From NCBI RefSeq assembly GCF_011386835.1, contig NC_088800.1, forward strand, positions 88,031,481 through 88,095,480: 64,000 nucleotides of DNA. The letters are read 5' to 3'. The notes under the pieces are model-generated. The model was not told the origin of the DNA. It saw nothing but the letters and a program-made list of their open reading frames with translations, and made no database searches. Within the stretch, counting starts at the first letter, position 1; every line of letters starts with the position of its first letter. Source of the stretch: Chrysemys picta bellii (Eukaryota > Chordata > Testudines > Emydidae). Both the position numbers and the translations under genes were made by a program. Shown here in pieces: positions 21,108 through 32,109 of the stretch.

Positions 21108-22293
21108 TAATAGCCAGACACTTGATTTTTGCCTCTGCACTCCCTTTTGTAGTATTTTTTTCTAGCTATTAGTCCTGGAGGCTTGAGAGGAAGCATAGAT
21201 TTAGCATAGCTCTGAGTAAACAGACTGCATTCCACAATTCCACTATCTCTTACTATAATTCACATTCAAAAGATGGTTCCATTTCTTGATGGCACATTAT
21301 TGCCCTCTGCTGGAAGAGCCCCATTTTCATAGATTTAAAGAGCAGAAGAGACCATTAAGATTACACAGGCTCTTGTTAAAAAATATTGTGTTCTATCTAA
21401 TCTATCATCTTGGTATCTAAATGTTTGTCATCTACTACTGGTACACACTGAAAAAAAATAGGGTGGAATTAATCTTTAAAGAGAGAAGTCATTCACTCAT
21501 TAGGGTCCAGGATATACAGTTCTAAAATATCCATAAACTAGTATGGAAATAAAAGGCAATATTTTTGTCTTACCCTCCATCAGTTAATACATTATTTGTT
21601 CCAGGGAAAGCTATTCCAGGTATAAATAAGAACAACCTAAGTTTGTATGATATGAATAGTCCCAACACTGCAGAGAAGTAAGATGCCCTTTTTTGCAAGC
21701 ATTAATAGAAATATTATACTTCTCATCAGAGGGTTGGATACATTTAAGCCCAGGTTAATGCTCAGGACTCTGTTTGGACCGTAGCAATATGTTTTGAATG
21801 CTGCATCGATTATCCTGATGGGATCTCTCTGTGAACATGACCGGAGAGAGTGAAAAGGGGAAGGCCATGCCTGGGAAATGTTTGTTTTGATCCTGTCTAG
21901 TTTGCTTTACAAGTGCAAAAATAGTCTCTCAGGTTGTTAACCATAAATTCATAGGTTATTTGCAGGGCTGCTGTCTTTGTGAACTGGGTTCACACATCTT
22001 TTGTTGATTATAATATTGTCAGGATAGGAATTGGCTTCCTTTTTTAATTCTCATGTATATCACTTCAGCTCCTTTTTTATTCTATGAAGGTGCCTTGGGG
22101 GTCGCAAGCCTGATATTTAAAAAAAACAAATCAAGAAGAGCAGCAGAGAGACCATTTTATTAATATGGTTTTCAAAATGTTTTTGCCAGTGGGTGCTTTT
22201 GAAGAGATGCGTGTGTGGCGGGGAAGGCTATTTTCAGCATATTCATATACTTCTTTCATATTCTAGTTATTGAATGTGTCTACCATTGGTATC
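21108..22293. other. Intergenic, no gene recognised
   Basis: There is a faint CR1 3'-like trace near 21325-21430. Otherwise nothing could be supported. Confidence 0.45.
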
Positions 22294-22306
22294 TTTACTA
22301 TTTTAA

Positions 22307-22452
22307 AAAGCAACAGAGAGTCCTGTGGCACCTTTAAGACTAACAGATGTATTGGAGCATAAGCTTTCGTGGGTGAATGCCCACTTCGTCGGAGGACAGG
22401 ACTTTCTGTTGCTTTTTACAGATCCAGACTAACATGGCTACCCCTCTGATAC
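22307..22452 (-). mobile_element. Fold-back short retroposon, copy 1
   Basis: The copy is flanked by a perfect 13-bp duplication, TTTACTATTTTAA (22294-22306, 22453-22465). It ends with CAGACTAACATGGCTACC and CTCTGATAC, the conserved 3' end of the family. Its 5' part is inverted: AAAAAGCAACAGAGAGTCCT at the left pairs with the GGACTTTCTGTTGCTTTTT segment at the right. Confidence 0.8.
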
Positions 22453-22719
22453 TTTACTATTTTAATAATTCAATTGTTCTGAATTACATTATCATGAATT
22501 ACAGTATATTAAGATCATTGCAATCACCTACAAACTGTCTTCACTAATGTCTCAGTTTAAAGACATTGTCTCACTGTAGCTTTCTGGATGAAACTGTCAG
22601 CAATTTTATTTACATCTAGGTTCCCTGGTATTATTTTGATGCACATAAAGGACAGCTAAATTATTCAGTTGGATCTGTCCCGTTGATGACTAGAGATAAT
22701 TTTTAAGTCCTCTGAAGGA

Positions 22720-23230
22720 GGAGAATGTGCATTCCACAGTTCAGAATGATACAGGCACAGTGAGAAGGGTTCTTATGAATTTGCAGTACTCTGGAAACAG
22801 TGCTTCCAGAGTATTGCAAATGACTCCAGGATATTTTTCTTGATGGGTAACAGCTAACTTAGGCACCATCATTTTGTATGTATTGTTGAGACTATATTTT
22901 GCCATGTGCATTACTTTGCATTTAACATCGAATTTCATTTGCCATTTTGTTGCCAAGTCACCCAGTTTTGTGGGAGACTGCAAAGTGTTACAAAGGGATG
23001 TTTTGGACTAATCTTGAATCATTTGTATCATCTTGTAATTTTGTATCATCTGCAAACTTTGCCACCTCACTGTTTACCCCTTTTTGCAGATCATTTATGA
23101 ATATGTTGAACAGCACTGATCAAGACCAGTACAAGCCCCTCGGGGACACCTCTATTTACTTTTCTCCATCCTGAAAATGGATCATTTATTCCTACCTTTG
23201 TTTCCTATCTTTTAATGGGAGTACCTGGGA
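22720..23230 (-). mobile_element. CR1 fragment, minus strand
   Basis: The complement encodes LATKWQMKFDVKCKVMHMAK, a CR1 RT segment. The + strand includes TGCAAACTTTGCCACCTCAC, the complement of the FADD region. It is 5' and 3' incomplete. Confidence 0.75.
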
Positions 23231-23469
23231 ATGCTTTCAGGATCATCTAAGGCTCCTTAATTTAATTACAAGACTTTTGTTATCTTAATCACCCTTCCTC
23301 TGTTTTATAAACAAACTCCCTGTCCCAAGGGCAGAAGTTGTTAGCAGCACAGAACTTATCACATTCCACACTCAAGCTCTGACTCCTGGGTGCTGAACAC
23401 CCACTAATTTTTTTTTCTGTAGATGCTTGAGCCCCAGAGCACCCATGGAGTCGGCACCTATGGTTCCAA

Positions 23470-24525
23470 AGGAACTCAAATATGAAATTACAGAACTACT
23501 AACTATGGTATGTAACCTATTGCTTTCAGCGTAGGCAACAGATGACTGGAGGATAGCTAATATAACACCAATTTTTTAAAAAGGCTCCAGAGATCATCCT
23601 GCTGATTACTAGTGGTAAGCCTAACTTCGGTACTAGGCAAATAGTCTAGTTTCAACCTAAGGAACAGAATTACCAGACACAGAGATGAAGAAGATATGTT
23701 GCCGAAGAGTCAACAAGACTTTTGTAAAGGGAAATCATGCCTTGCCAACCTATTAGAATTCTTTGAAGGGGGTCAACATGCATGTGGACAAGGGTTATCC
23801 AGTCCATATAGTGTATATGGACTCTTAGAAAGCTTTTGACAAGGTCCTTCACCAAAGGCTCTTAAGCAAAGTAGGCAGTCATAGTATAAGAGGGAAGGGT
23901 CCTCTCATGGATCAGTAACTGATGAAAACATAGGAAACAAAGGGCAGGATTAAATGGTAAATTTTCACGTTGGAAAGAGGTAAATAGAAGTGTCCCCCAA
24001 GTATCTGTATTGGGACCAGGGCTGTTCAACATATTCATAAATGATCCGGAAAAAGGTAAAGTCTATAAAATCGTGAATGATGAGGCAAAAATGAATAGGG
24101 AAGTGCTATTTATCCCTTCACATAACCCAAAAAGCTATGCCAATGAAATTAATAGACAGCAAGCATAAAATCAACGAGGAAATCTTCACACAATGCGCAG
24201 TCAGCCTGTGGAACTGGTTTCCAGGGAATGTTGTGAAGGCCAAAAGTATAAAAAAGGTTAAAAAAAACAATTAGATAAGTTCATGGAGGCTAGGTCCATC
24301 AAAGATTATTAGCCAAGATGGTCAGTGATGTGACCCAATGCTCTGGGTGTCCCTAAACCTCTGACTGCCAGAAACTGGGACTGGATGACAGGGGGTAGAT
24401 CATTTGAAAATTGCCCGGTTCTGTTCATTCCATGTGAAACATCTGGCTTTGGCCACTGTCGGAAGACCACATACTGGTCTAGATGGACCATTGATCTGAC
24501 TCAGCATGGCCATTCTTCTAATCTT
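23470..24525 (+). mobile_element. CR1 fragment, plus strand with 3' end
   Basis: The forward strand encodes degenerate DDWRIANITPIF, then the SQQDF-CKGNHALPTY region, and later the C-terminal part. It ends in the CR1 3' UTR (ACTGGTCTAGATGGACCATT, then CATGGCCATTCTTCTAATC). It sits head-to-head with the minus-strand CR1 piece at 22720-23230. Confidence 0.75.
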
Positions 24526-24573
24526 AAATCCAAGTCAGTCTCACTTTAAGGATACGGAAAGAAATAGGTAGAC

Positions 24574-24977
24574 CCCTGCACAGATACAAAATTTATATAT
24601 GAAGTGGATATCCATGGAACTGCAGGTCTCTACCGGGAACCGTAGCGGTGAAAGCAGTAGTATGTCAGGCCACTACTCCCAGCGCCCCATGCGGCCAGCT
24701 TCTCTGGCGTGGCTGTGCTGCTCCCAGCTTCGCCCACTGGGGTGGGCACCAGGCTCACTGGCAGCTGTTCCTGGTTGCGCTAGTGCATGTAAGCGGCTTG
24801 CATGCTCCTGAACAGGAAATGTAGACTGTTGCATGGAAGGGACTCCTTGGTGGGGAGCTCCTGTGAACAGCAGCCCAACATGCTGCTACTTTCGCCATTG
24901 CAGTACTTGGTGGAGCCCTGCAGCTCCTTGGATATCCGCTTTATATCCACAGGTATAAATTTTGTATCTGCGCAGGG
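24574..24977. mobile_element. MITE with about 60-bp terminal inverted repeats
   Basis: The left end (CCCTGCACAGATACAAAATT, then GGATATCCATGGAACTGCAG) pairs with the complement of the right end (CCCTGCGCAGATACAAAATT, then GGATATCCAAGGAGCTGCAG). No clear target duplication was found, so the superfamily is unassigned, although hAT is likely from general look. There is no coding capacity. Confidence 0.75.
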
Positions 24978-25217
24978 CTCTAGGTGTGGGTGAGGGCAGA
25001 ATTTGGTGGTTTCATTATTAGTGATGTTATCAGGCTGATTTACAAATCTCAGATTGAGTGCAGGCCTGATAGTTGGAAAAGTGTGTACATAAAAATTGAA
25101 CTGTAGAATCAGGGCTGTCCTTTCAAATGTTCACAGTAAAATATTTTCTGCTGAGTAGAATCACACTTGAAAGTTGTAAAACAAACATGAGTAAAGAAAT
25201 TAAGTTATGCTCGAATG

Positions 25218-25441
25218 CAATGGTTCTCAAACTTTTGTACTGGTGGCCCCTTTCACATAGCAAGCCTCTGAGTGCGACACCCCCCCCGTATAAATTAAAA
25301 GCACTTTTTAATATATTTAACACTATTATAAATACTGGAGGCAAAGCGGGGTTTGGGGTGGAGGCTGACAGCTTGTGGCCTCCCCATGTAATAACCTTGT
25401 GACCCCCTCAGGGGTCCTGATCCCCAGTTTGAGAACCCCTG
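25218..25441. mobile_element. hAT-like MITE
   Basis: The ends CAATGGTTCTCAAACTTTTG and CAGTTTGAGAACCCCTG are inverted repeats. The flanks CTCGAATG (25210-25217) and CTCTAATG (25442-25449) differ at one base, consistent with an aged 8-bp duplication. Confidence 0.8.
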
Positions 25442-25696
25442 CTCTAATGCAACCATAGGTGATTGCAATGTCTGGGAACTGAATTCCCACCAATGCACGG
25501 TATCTAGCCGTCAGCAAGAAGGGGTGGCAATCTCAGGGCCACAAGAGGATAGGTATGAAATTTGTATTATGGGAGAAACTATGGTAATTCCAGTATTAAA
25601 CCTCTCAATATACTCAGGGTGTCTACATGTGTCCAGAAACCTGAGCAGATTCAGACAGTGAAAATAAACACACAGGAATTAACTATACTGAATCAG

Positions 25697-25816
25697 GAAT
25701 ACTTGGTTTTAGCCCATGAAAGCTTATGTCCAAATACATTTGTTAGTCTCTAAGGTGCCACAAGTACTCCTCGTTCTTTTTGCTGATACAGACTAACATG
25801 GCTACCACTCTGAAAC
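25697..25816 (+). mobile_element. Fold-back short retroposon family, simple copy 2
   Basis: This copy is not inverted. It reads GCCCATGAAAGCTTATGTCC, then AGGTGCCACAAGTACTCC, then ACAGACTAACATGGCTACCA and ends CTCTGAAAC. It is flanked by a perfect 14-bp duplication, CTATACTGAATCAG (25683-25696, 25817-25830). It was inserted at the 3' end of a CR1 copy. Confidence 0.85.
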
Positions 25817-25830
25817 CTATACTGAATCAG

Positions 25831-26400
25831 ACTATGCTCCATCTACCTCAGTATCCTCTCTCTCTCAGACCGTGGCCAGAATAGACAGATGCTTCATAGG
25901 AAGGTGCAAAAAAACCTCCTAATTCCTAGTATGTAAAATGATCTCTAAAACTTGAAGCATGAAGTTTAATATTTCTTCAAAAAGTTATGTTAGCAACCGT
26001 TATAACTGGATATTCTTGTTGTTCATATAAATGTCCAAATCCTTTTTGAATCTTGCTAAGTATTTGGCCTCAACAATATCATGTAGCAATGATTTCTATA
26101 AGTGTAACTGCATCCTGAGGGGGAAAATATTTCCATTTATTGGTTTTGAATTTGCCACTTTTTAATTTCATTGACTGTCACCTTGGTCACCAGGGAAAAC
26201 AGAAGTTCCCAATATACCTTCTCCTTACCATTAATTATTTTATATACTTTTATCAGGTCCCTACTTATTCATCTTGTTTCTAAAACACTCTCAATCTTTT
26301 CAGTCTCTCTTCATAGGAAAGATTTTCCAGGCATTTGATCATTCTCATGGCCCTGCTCTGAATCCCCTCTAATTCTGCATTATTAATATTAAAGTGCTCA
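25831..26400 (-). mobile_element. CR1 3' region, minus strand
   Basis: The segment contains the complement of the CR1 3' UTR (CAGTATCCTCTCTCTCTCAG and AATAGACAGATGCTTCATAG) and of the diverged ORF2 C-terminus up to about 26400. Between 26400 and 26780 nothing is recognised. Confidence 0.65.
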
Positions 26401-26779
26401 TTCAATGACAGCATTCAATAGTGGACTGAAGGATAGGGGGGTGGGTAAAGATAGCTTGATTCCATCTTTGCAGCTGATTGTGGAGCTGGCTGGAGGCTTG
26501 TTTGGCAGCTCTTGTTATTGACAGCTCTAGTTTAGTTCTGGGTATGGATGGTTCCAAGAAGCAGCTGGAAATAACAAGTGTATACAGCGGTTTTAGCAAT
26601 GCCATCTTTCCCCTGGCCATTGCGGGAGCTGCAAAGAAGGTAGTGAAGAGACTGTGCATCAGTTCTGTACCTGGGGATTCCTCAGCTCTGTGGGAGTTAC
26701 AAAGCAGCCATATCAGTTGCCTTTGTAGTCCTCTTCCTCATTAGAGATGCAAAGAGTCTGTAACACACAAGGCAAGGCT

Positions 26780-27290
26780 CAGAAAACCAGTGGGCCTCTT
26801 GGTGGGCACAGCCCCTGAGGTGCCAGTGGTGTGCGAGGGGTAGCACAGCCTGAAGCGTGTTGGGCACAGCCTCTGAGGTGGCCCTGGCAAGCAAGGCTTG
26901 GCACAACCCGTGTGTGCTGGGTGCAGCCCTAAGGAGCCCCTGGCGTGCGAGGGTTGGCGCAGCCCTATGAGCATGCAGGGCAAAGCCTCTGAGGTGCCCC
27001 CAGCACGTGAGGGCTAGCACAGCCTACGAACCCCTGATGTAGGCCCGGTGCATGCTGGGCCCAGCCCCAAGTGGCCCCTGGCGCATGAGGACTGGCACAG
27101 TCCCAGTGCATGCTGGGCCCAGCCCCAAGTGGCCCCTGGCGCATGAGGACTGGCACAGTCCCAGTGCATGCTGGGCCCAACTCCCAGCGCAGCCCCGGAA
27201 AGCGCCTGGCCGGCACCTGCTGGGTCCAGCCCCGAGGAGCCCCCAGACCAAGGGTTGGCGCAGCCCCAGTGCATACTGGGCAGACAGGCT
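26780..27290. repeat. GC-rich minisatellite with about 58-bp units
   Basis: Two exact consecutive copies of a 58-bp unit begin at 27049 and 27107, and a third starts at 27165 before diverging. Upstream to about 26780 there are further degenerate units with GGGCACAGCC, CCCCTGGCG and GCGAGGG blocks at similar spacing. The array ends next to the PDPK1 CpG-rich promoter. The long open frames crossing it on both strands reflect the repeat and are not genes. Confidence 0.8.
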
Positions 27291-27299
27291 GTGCGTGGG

Positions 27300-27902
27300 G
27301 GAAGGTGCGCCGGGGGGACGTTGTACGTGGAGACCAGGTGCATTGTGGGTGGAGCTGGTCCCTGCGGGACAGGTGAACGGCGGGTGGCGATCGGCAGGCT
27401 GGGCTGAGGAAATAGGACAGGTGCATCATGGGTAGCCGCGCGGTGGGAGTCTGGGCTGAGGAGCCAATAGGTGTGCGACTAGGCCGGGCTGCTTCCCATG
27501 ATCCTTTACTGGCTCGGAGCCAACCCGGAAGTTGGTGTGAGAGGCGGCCGGAGCCCAGCGCTGCTCAGGGCAGGAGCGGAGCGGATCCTAAGGCCAGACG
27601 AGGGCAGTGGCGTCGCCGTTTTAACTGAGCATGCGCAGAGCGTGCGCTCCCGTTTATTCGCCGCAAGGAGCGGAATCGGCAAAAAGTAGAGTCTGACACT
27701 ACACCTGGGCCTGCCCGTGAGTAGCAGGTGATTGAGCCAATGGGAGTATGGAAGCGCGGAAGTCCCGCCCTTGCCAGAGGAGGGGGCACTGTTGTGGGTG
27801 ACGTCACGGGCGGAGGATGCGGGTGCCCCATTGGCTCGGGTTCCGCCGCCGTGAGCTGGGCTCTTAAAGGGCGACTCGAGGGGAGGCCGGGCGGGCGGGC
27901 CC
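27300..27902 (+). promoter_or_regulatory. PDPK1: PDPK1 CpG-island promoter and 5' UTR region
   Basis: The region is GC- and CpG-rich and has no TATA box, as expected for a widely expressed gene. Visible sites are a perfect CRE palindrome TGACGTCA at 27799-27806, CCAAT on the + strand at 27737-27741, an inverted CCAAT (ATTGG) at 27830-27834, and GC boxes (GGGCGGGCGGGC) just before the ATG. Upstream, TGCAT-N2-TGGG elements recur at 27270, 27339 and 27422. The transcription start is not visible, but these spacings suggest it lies between about 27.8 and 27.88 kb. Open frames here are composition artefacts. Confidence 0.75.
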
Positions 27903-27926
27903 ATGGCCAGCACCAGCAGCCACCTC
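27903..27926 (+). CDS. PDPK1: PDPK1 first coding exon (8 codons)
   Basis: The sequence GGGCCCATGG gives a good Kozak start. The frame reads MASTSSHL and is followed immediately by a gtgagt donor in phase 0. Human PDPK1 begins MARTTSQL (recalled), with the exon boundary at the same place, before YDAVPIQ. The matching exon 2 in this window starts YDAVPIQ at 62729. The exon is too short to be found by ORF length. The short N-terminus has no catalytic role and is followed by a disordered linker. The intron that follows is about 34.8 kb and is filled with transposons. Confidence 0.9.
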
Positions 27927-28535
27927 GTGAGTACGAGGCGTGCCGGTCCCCGTGCGCAGGGCCTGCGTCGGGCTCGGCCGCTGCTGCGGCCCGCGGGTGC
28001 CCTCTGGGAGGAGGGACTAGGCCGCAACGCCAGGGCCCGCGGGGCTGGCCGGCCCCAGGCCGCGAGGTGCGGGCGGCCCTTCCGCGCGTCGTGATGCGCC
28101 CCAGCAAGGCGCTTCGAAGTTCTTCCGCGGTCTCGGTGCGGTTCGCCCCTCACGGCGGCCCCTACGCGGACCGTGCGAGAGGCTCTGAGGGACGCGGTGG
28201 GGCTTGGCGGGACCCGACCGGGGCGGTGGGGCTGTGCAGGACGACACCCCCCCCCCTCGCCCTCCCGGTCAGGACTAGACTCATAGACTAGCTGTGGGGG
28301 GAGCTCTGGGTATGATGGGCTCTACGTGTGACCCCCCCTTTCACAGTCGGGACCAGGGCAAGGGGAGCTCTGGGCGAGATGGGCTCTGCAGGGACCCCCC
28401 CAAAGTGGAACCAAAGAGGAATTGAGTGCATTGGGCACTGTGGGAACTCCGCTCGTCAGGAGTGGTGTGTGGGGGGGTCTGGGTGCGATTGGATCTGCGG
28501 GAATCTCCCACTCGGGCAGTGCATGGTGTGAAACA

Positions 28536-29115
28536 GTGGCTCTCAACCTTTCCAGACTACTGTACCCTTTTCAGGAGTCTGATTTGTCTGGTGTACCCCC
28601 AAGTTTCATCTCACTTAAAAACTACTTGCTTACAAAATCAGACATAAAAATACAAATATGTCACAGAACACTATTACTGAAAAATGCTGACTTTCTCATT
28701 TTTACTATATAATTATAAAATCAATCAATTTGAATATAAATATTGTACTTGCATTTCAGCGTATAGTATATAGAGCAGTATAAATAGTCCATCGTCTGTA
28801 TGAAATTTTATTTTGTACTGACTTTGCTAGGGCTTTTTATGTACCCTGCTGTAAAACTAGGCAGATAACTAGACAAGTTGCTGTGGGGGAGGGAAAGCTC
28901 AGTGGTTTGAGCATTGGCCTGCTAAACCCAGGGTTGTGAGTTCAGTCCTTGAGGGGGCCACTTAGGGATCTGGGGCAAAATCAGTACTTGGTCCTGCTAG
29001 TGAATGCAGGGGGCTGGACTCGATGACCTTTCAGGGGTCCCTTCCAGTTATATGAGATATATAATATATGGAGATATACCTACCCCCGGAAGACCTCTGC
29101 ATACCCCTGGTTGAT
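28536..29115. mobile_element. Decayed hAT-like element, host of a SINE
   Basis: The left end CAGTGGCTCTCAACCTTTCC and the right end CCCCTGGTTGATAAATAGTG are weak inverted repeats of the kind common in turtle hAT MITEs. The target duplication is not clear. A tRNA-derived SINE lies inside it. Confidence 0.55.
28885..29065 (+). mobile_element. tRNA-derived SINE with CR1-like tail (cryptodiran type)
   Basis: The head contains a pol III A box (AGCTCAGTGGTTTGAGCA) and a B box (GAGTTCAGTCCTTG) at tRNA spacing. A unique body follows, then a tail GGACTCGATGACCTTTCAGG and TCCCTTCCAGTTATATGA that resembles the CR1 LINE 3' end. In the known turtle SINEs this tail lets CR1 reverse transcriptase mobilise them. 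It supports assignment of the host to cryptodiran turtles. Confidence 0.85.
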
Positions 29116-29119
29116 AAAT

Positions 29120-30468
29120 AGTGATATAAAATACTTGTAATTGCCTTAATTACTGCACAGTTTTGTACACTAAAGTGTTTTTTTTTTTCATTGTACAGAG
29201 TGAACCTGATTAAGATGGTCACTAGGTTAGGAAACTAAAATTTCCACTTTCATTCAGGGAAGATGAAAAGCCCATCTTCTATTAATCATCTGGGTCCTCT
29301 AGTGTACAACATATGCCCCCAAACTGAGCTTGTCTCCATGATTATAATTCTGACGGTGAAAGGAAAACAACTGCTTCTTTGGGCTTGTGTTTTGGAGAGC
29401 AAAGATTGAACCATGCTGTTGAAAGTAGACTTCTAGTTTCATTACGCTTGGGGGGGGGGGGGGGGATTGTGGTTATTTTTAATGGAATCTTCCACTGAAA
29501 GGATATTAGAACTCTCTTGCCCTGGAAGGGACCACCTGTTACTCTGTAACCTGCTTTCCCCTCCCCCCCCCTTCAAATAATAGCCAGTGGTAGTGAGGGA
29601 GAGGGTCCTCACAGGTGATTGTACTAAAATAAGCCTTTCAGATATAGCTGCTGACTTGCATTCTGATTGTGAGCACTGATTGATAGAAGGGAAGTAGCTG
29701 ACTGAAGTGTCCCTTATAGTTTGCATTCATGGGATATGTAGCAAACAAAGTTTATTATAGTGCAGTTTTTAAGATTTAATAACTATCAACCTTTGTTGCT
29801 CAGAGATGTGAAAAAAACACCCTTAAAACCCTCAGGGTAGGGGTGATGGCCCAGCCCCATTCCACAACATATCCTCTGCTCCTGTCTCCCTGCTTCTGTG
29901 TGTTACATTCAGCTTTTAGATTTTATACACAGTGACTTTTATAAACTTAATCAGTCCAGTAGGAGGTGATGGGGGATGAGAGAGGAAGTGGGGATTCAGC
30001 CAGGAAGGGTTTTTGGGGAAGGATGAAGTGGAAGGGAGAGGAACTCAAGCTTTACTTTTCTCCATGCTGTCCCCACATGGTATCTTCTCACCTCCACATT
30101 TCCCTTCCACTCCAGAGTGGTCCCCCAGCACAACTCCTCTCTGGAACACAGATGGTTTGTCAGTGTAGCTCCTCTTTGGGCCCCTCTCAGCTGAAGCCAC
30201 ACTTCCACTTACATCCCTGTTCCCAATCCATGCTAATTCCCGTCTTCAGTGAAAATGACATTTCTACTTCCCCCCCAAAGATGTCTTTTTATTTATTTTA
30301 TTTTGTAATTGTTTCTTAGGGAATCAAATTGACATTAAGAGAAGACTAATGTCATGAATGAATCTGTAAATTTCTGCAGGCTAACCTTCGTGTAACTTTC
30401 AGGTTATGCCAAATAAGGGAAAATAACAGTTTAATTTTAAGTTCAAAAGTGCCCTGCATGTGAGATGT
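29120..30468. other. PDPK1 intron 1, no gene recognised
   Basis: This intron sequence contains a G16 run at 29450-29465. Nothing else could be assigned. Confidence 0.5.
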
Positions 30469-30481
30469 TATCAAAGTTTGT

Positions 30482-30601
30482 TTCAGAGTAGCAGCTGTGT
30501 TAGTCTGTATCCGCAAAAAGAACAGGAGTACTTGTGGCACCTTAGAGACTAATGCTCTAATAAATTTGTTAGTCTCTAAGGTGCCACAAGTACTCCTGTT
30601 C
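30482..30601 (-). mobile_element. Fold-back short retroposon, copy 3
   Basis: It is flanked by a perfect 13-bp duplication, TATCAAAGTTTGT (30469-30481, 30602-30614). It starts TTCAGAGTAGCAGC (complement of the conserved 3' end), then AACAGGAGTACTTGTGGCAC and so on. It then turns back on itself: the right part GTGCCACAAGTACTCCTGTT is the complement of the left, with arms of about 45 nt. Confidence 0.88.
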
Positions 30602-30619
30602 TATCAAAGTTTGTGTGAG

Positions 30620-31650
30620 AGAAATGTGGCATTTGTGGAAAGGGTGGTTGTTTAGCTATAGAAACCTAAAGAAATGTGAGGAAAACAGGATAACTTTTTA
30701 GAGGACTATTTTAAAGCATTTCCCCTACAAAAGAAATAATTTGTTTGGGAAACAACCTCTTCCCCACCTCCTAAAAATAAAATAAAATTGTCCTCTGAAG
30801 ACTTATAGTGCTGATGTTGGAGAATGAATTAAATTATTAAAATGTGAAAGATATTTTAGTCATGCTTTAAATACCAATCTCAATACAACCTTAACTGCGG
30901 TTACTGACAAATAAATGGGATGTCTATTAATAATCAGTAATTAGTAGCTGAAAGCCTGTTCTGTTGCACAAGTGTGATTTGTAAAACCATGTTTATAAAA
31001 AAAAATATATATATATGGGACCGTAACAGGCTGCAAACCCCATTGGTGACTGATCCTGGTAATATTCTGATCAAACAGCTCTCAACCATGCTTGTAGCTG
31101 TTTCCATCACTTTGCACTGACTCAGACATTCTAGGCTTCAGAGTAGTGCTTCAGTTGTTGTGTGAATAGTTGTGTTGATTTGTGTTTTGACAAGTTATGT
31201 TGGGAGATTTGTGCAGATGGTGGGTGTGGCCATTGGGCCAAGTAACCCACCATCTGTTCAGTATTCCTCAAACAACCCATGAAATTGGTCCATGGAGATT
31301 AGCTGTAGAGTAAGGGTGGTGATCAGTGGTCTAGTACTGGTGACATGGGATACATGCATGGCTATATACCACACAGGTGTAATTAGTAAAGTCAGAATGT
31401 CTGAGAATTTAAAAATTGGCTATCAGACCAATAATCCCATTGATGATTCAACATGGTGATATTCTGAACAGTGAGCCCTCAACCATGCTTGTAGCTGTTT
31501 CTATCGCTTCACATCAACTTTACAGATGTAACTGGCTTCTGAGTGACACACACAATGATAATCCTGGAATCTTTTTTTTATACATGTAAACAAACTGAAA
31601 AAAACTGATTTGGGTTAATTTCGTGTTAAACTATGCCAGCAAAAGCACTT
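30620..31650. repeat. Two diverged direct copies of an unnamed segment
   Basis: A block centred on CTCAACCATGCTTGTAGCTG, followed by TTTC(C/T)ATC(A/G)CTT, occurs at about 31079 and 31478. Both copies are preceded by CCCATTG-TGA-TGAT and GTAATATTCTGA or GTGATATTCTGA-like sequence. It is either a local duplication or two copies of an interspersed repeat. The rest of the stretch has no recognised feature. Confidence 0.45.
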
Positions 31651-31664
31651 TTATGTCTATATAA

Positions 31665-32024
31665 CTGGGGTGGCCAAACAGCTGCATGTGGCTCATGAGC
31701 CACACTTTACAGTTAAAATGTGGCTCGCAGAACCCCCCATCACTAGTCTCCTCCTACCAGATGGGGAGAGAGGGCGGTGGCTAGGGGCTTCTGCCCTGTG
31801 GAGGGCTGGTGGGTCTAGTAGCTTCAGCCCTGCAGGAGTCACTTGCCGGGGTTTGGGACTTCAGTCCCGCTCTTGCTGAAGCCCCAAGCATCGGCAGGTG
31901 CCTACCACGAGGCCAACACCCAGCCGCAGGGTAGAAGCCCTGAGCTCTGGAAGGTGTTCCTGGCTCTCAGCTTCTGAAGATTATCATATGTGGCTCAGAG
32001 AATCTGTAAATTTGGCTGCCACTG
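31665..32024. mobile_element. hAT-like element nested in an older MITE
   Basis: The 360-bp element is flanked by a perfect 8-bp duplication, CTATATAA (31657-31664, 32025-32032). Its ends are CTGGGGTGGCCAAAC and TTTGGCTGCCACTG. The flanking DNA (31630-31664 and 32033-32100, with CTAGTGTAGACTAAGC at the right) looks like a split copy of the TGTCTACACTA MITE family. Confidence 0.8.
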
Positions 32025-32109
32025 CTATATAATCTGCATCTACATTAGAAGTGTTTATTAGTATAGCCATACTGGCAATTTTTTTCTAGTGTAGACTAAG
32101 CTCTTGTAA

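Noticed and set aside
27049..27222. CRISPR-like direct repeats
   Set aside because: The 58-bp units are tandem without spacers, in a vertebrate genome. It is a minisatellite.
26965..27435. Long open frames on both strands over the minisatellite
   Set aside because: Periodic sequence of about 58 bp keeps frames open. The peptide repeats follow the DNA repeat and show no independent conservation.
27506..28153. 215-codon minus-strand open frame, with others on both strands, across the PDPK1 CpG island
   Set aside because: It is GC-rich promoter sequence overlapping PDPK1 exon 1 on the opposite strand, with no recognisable domain.
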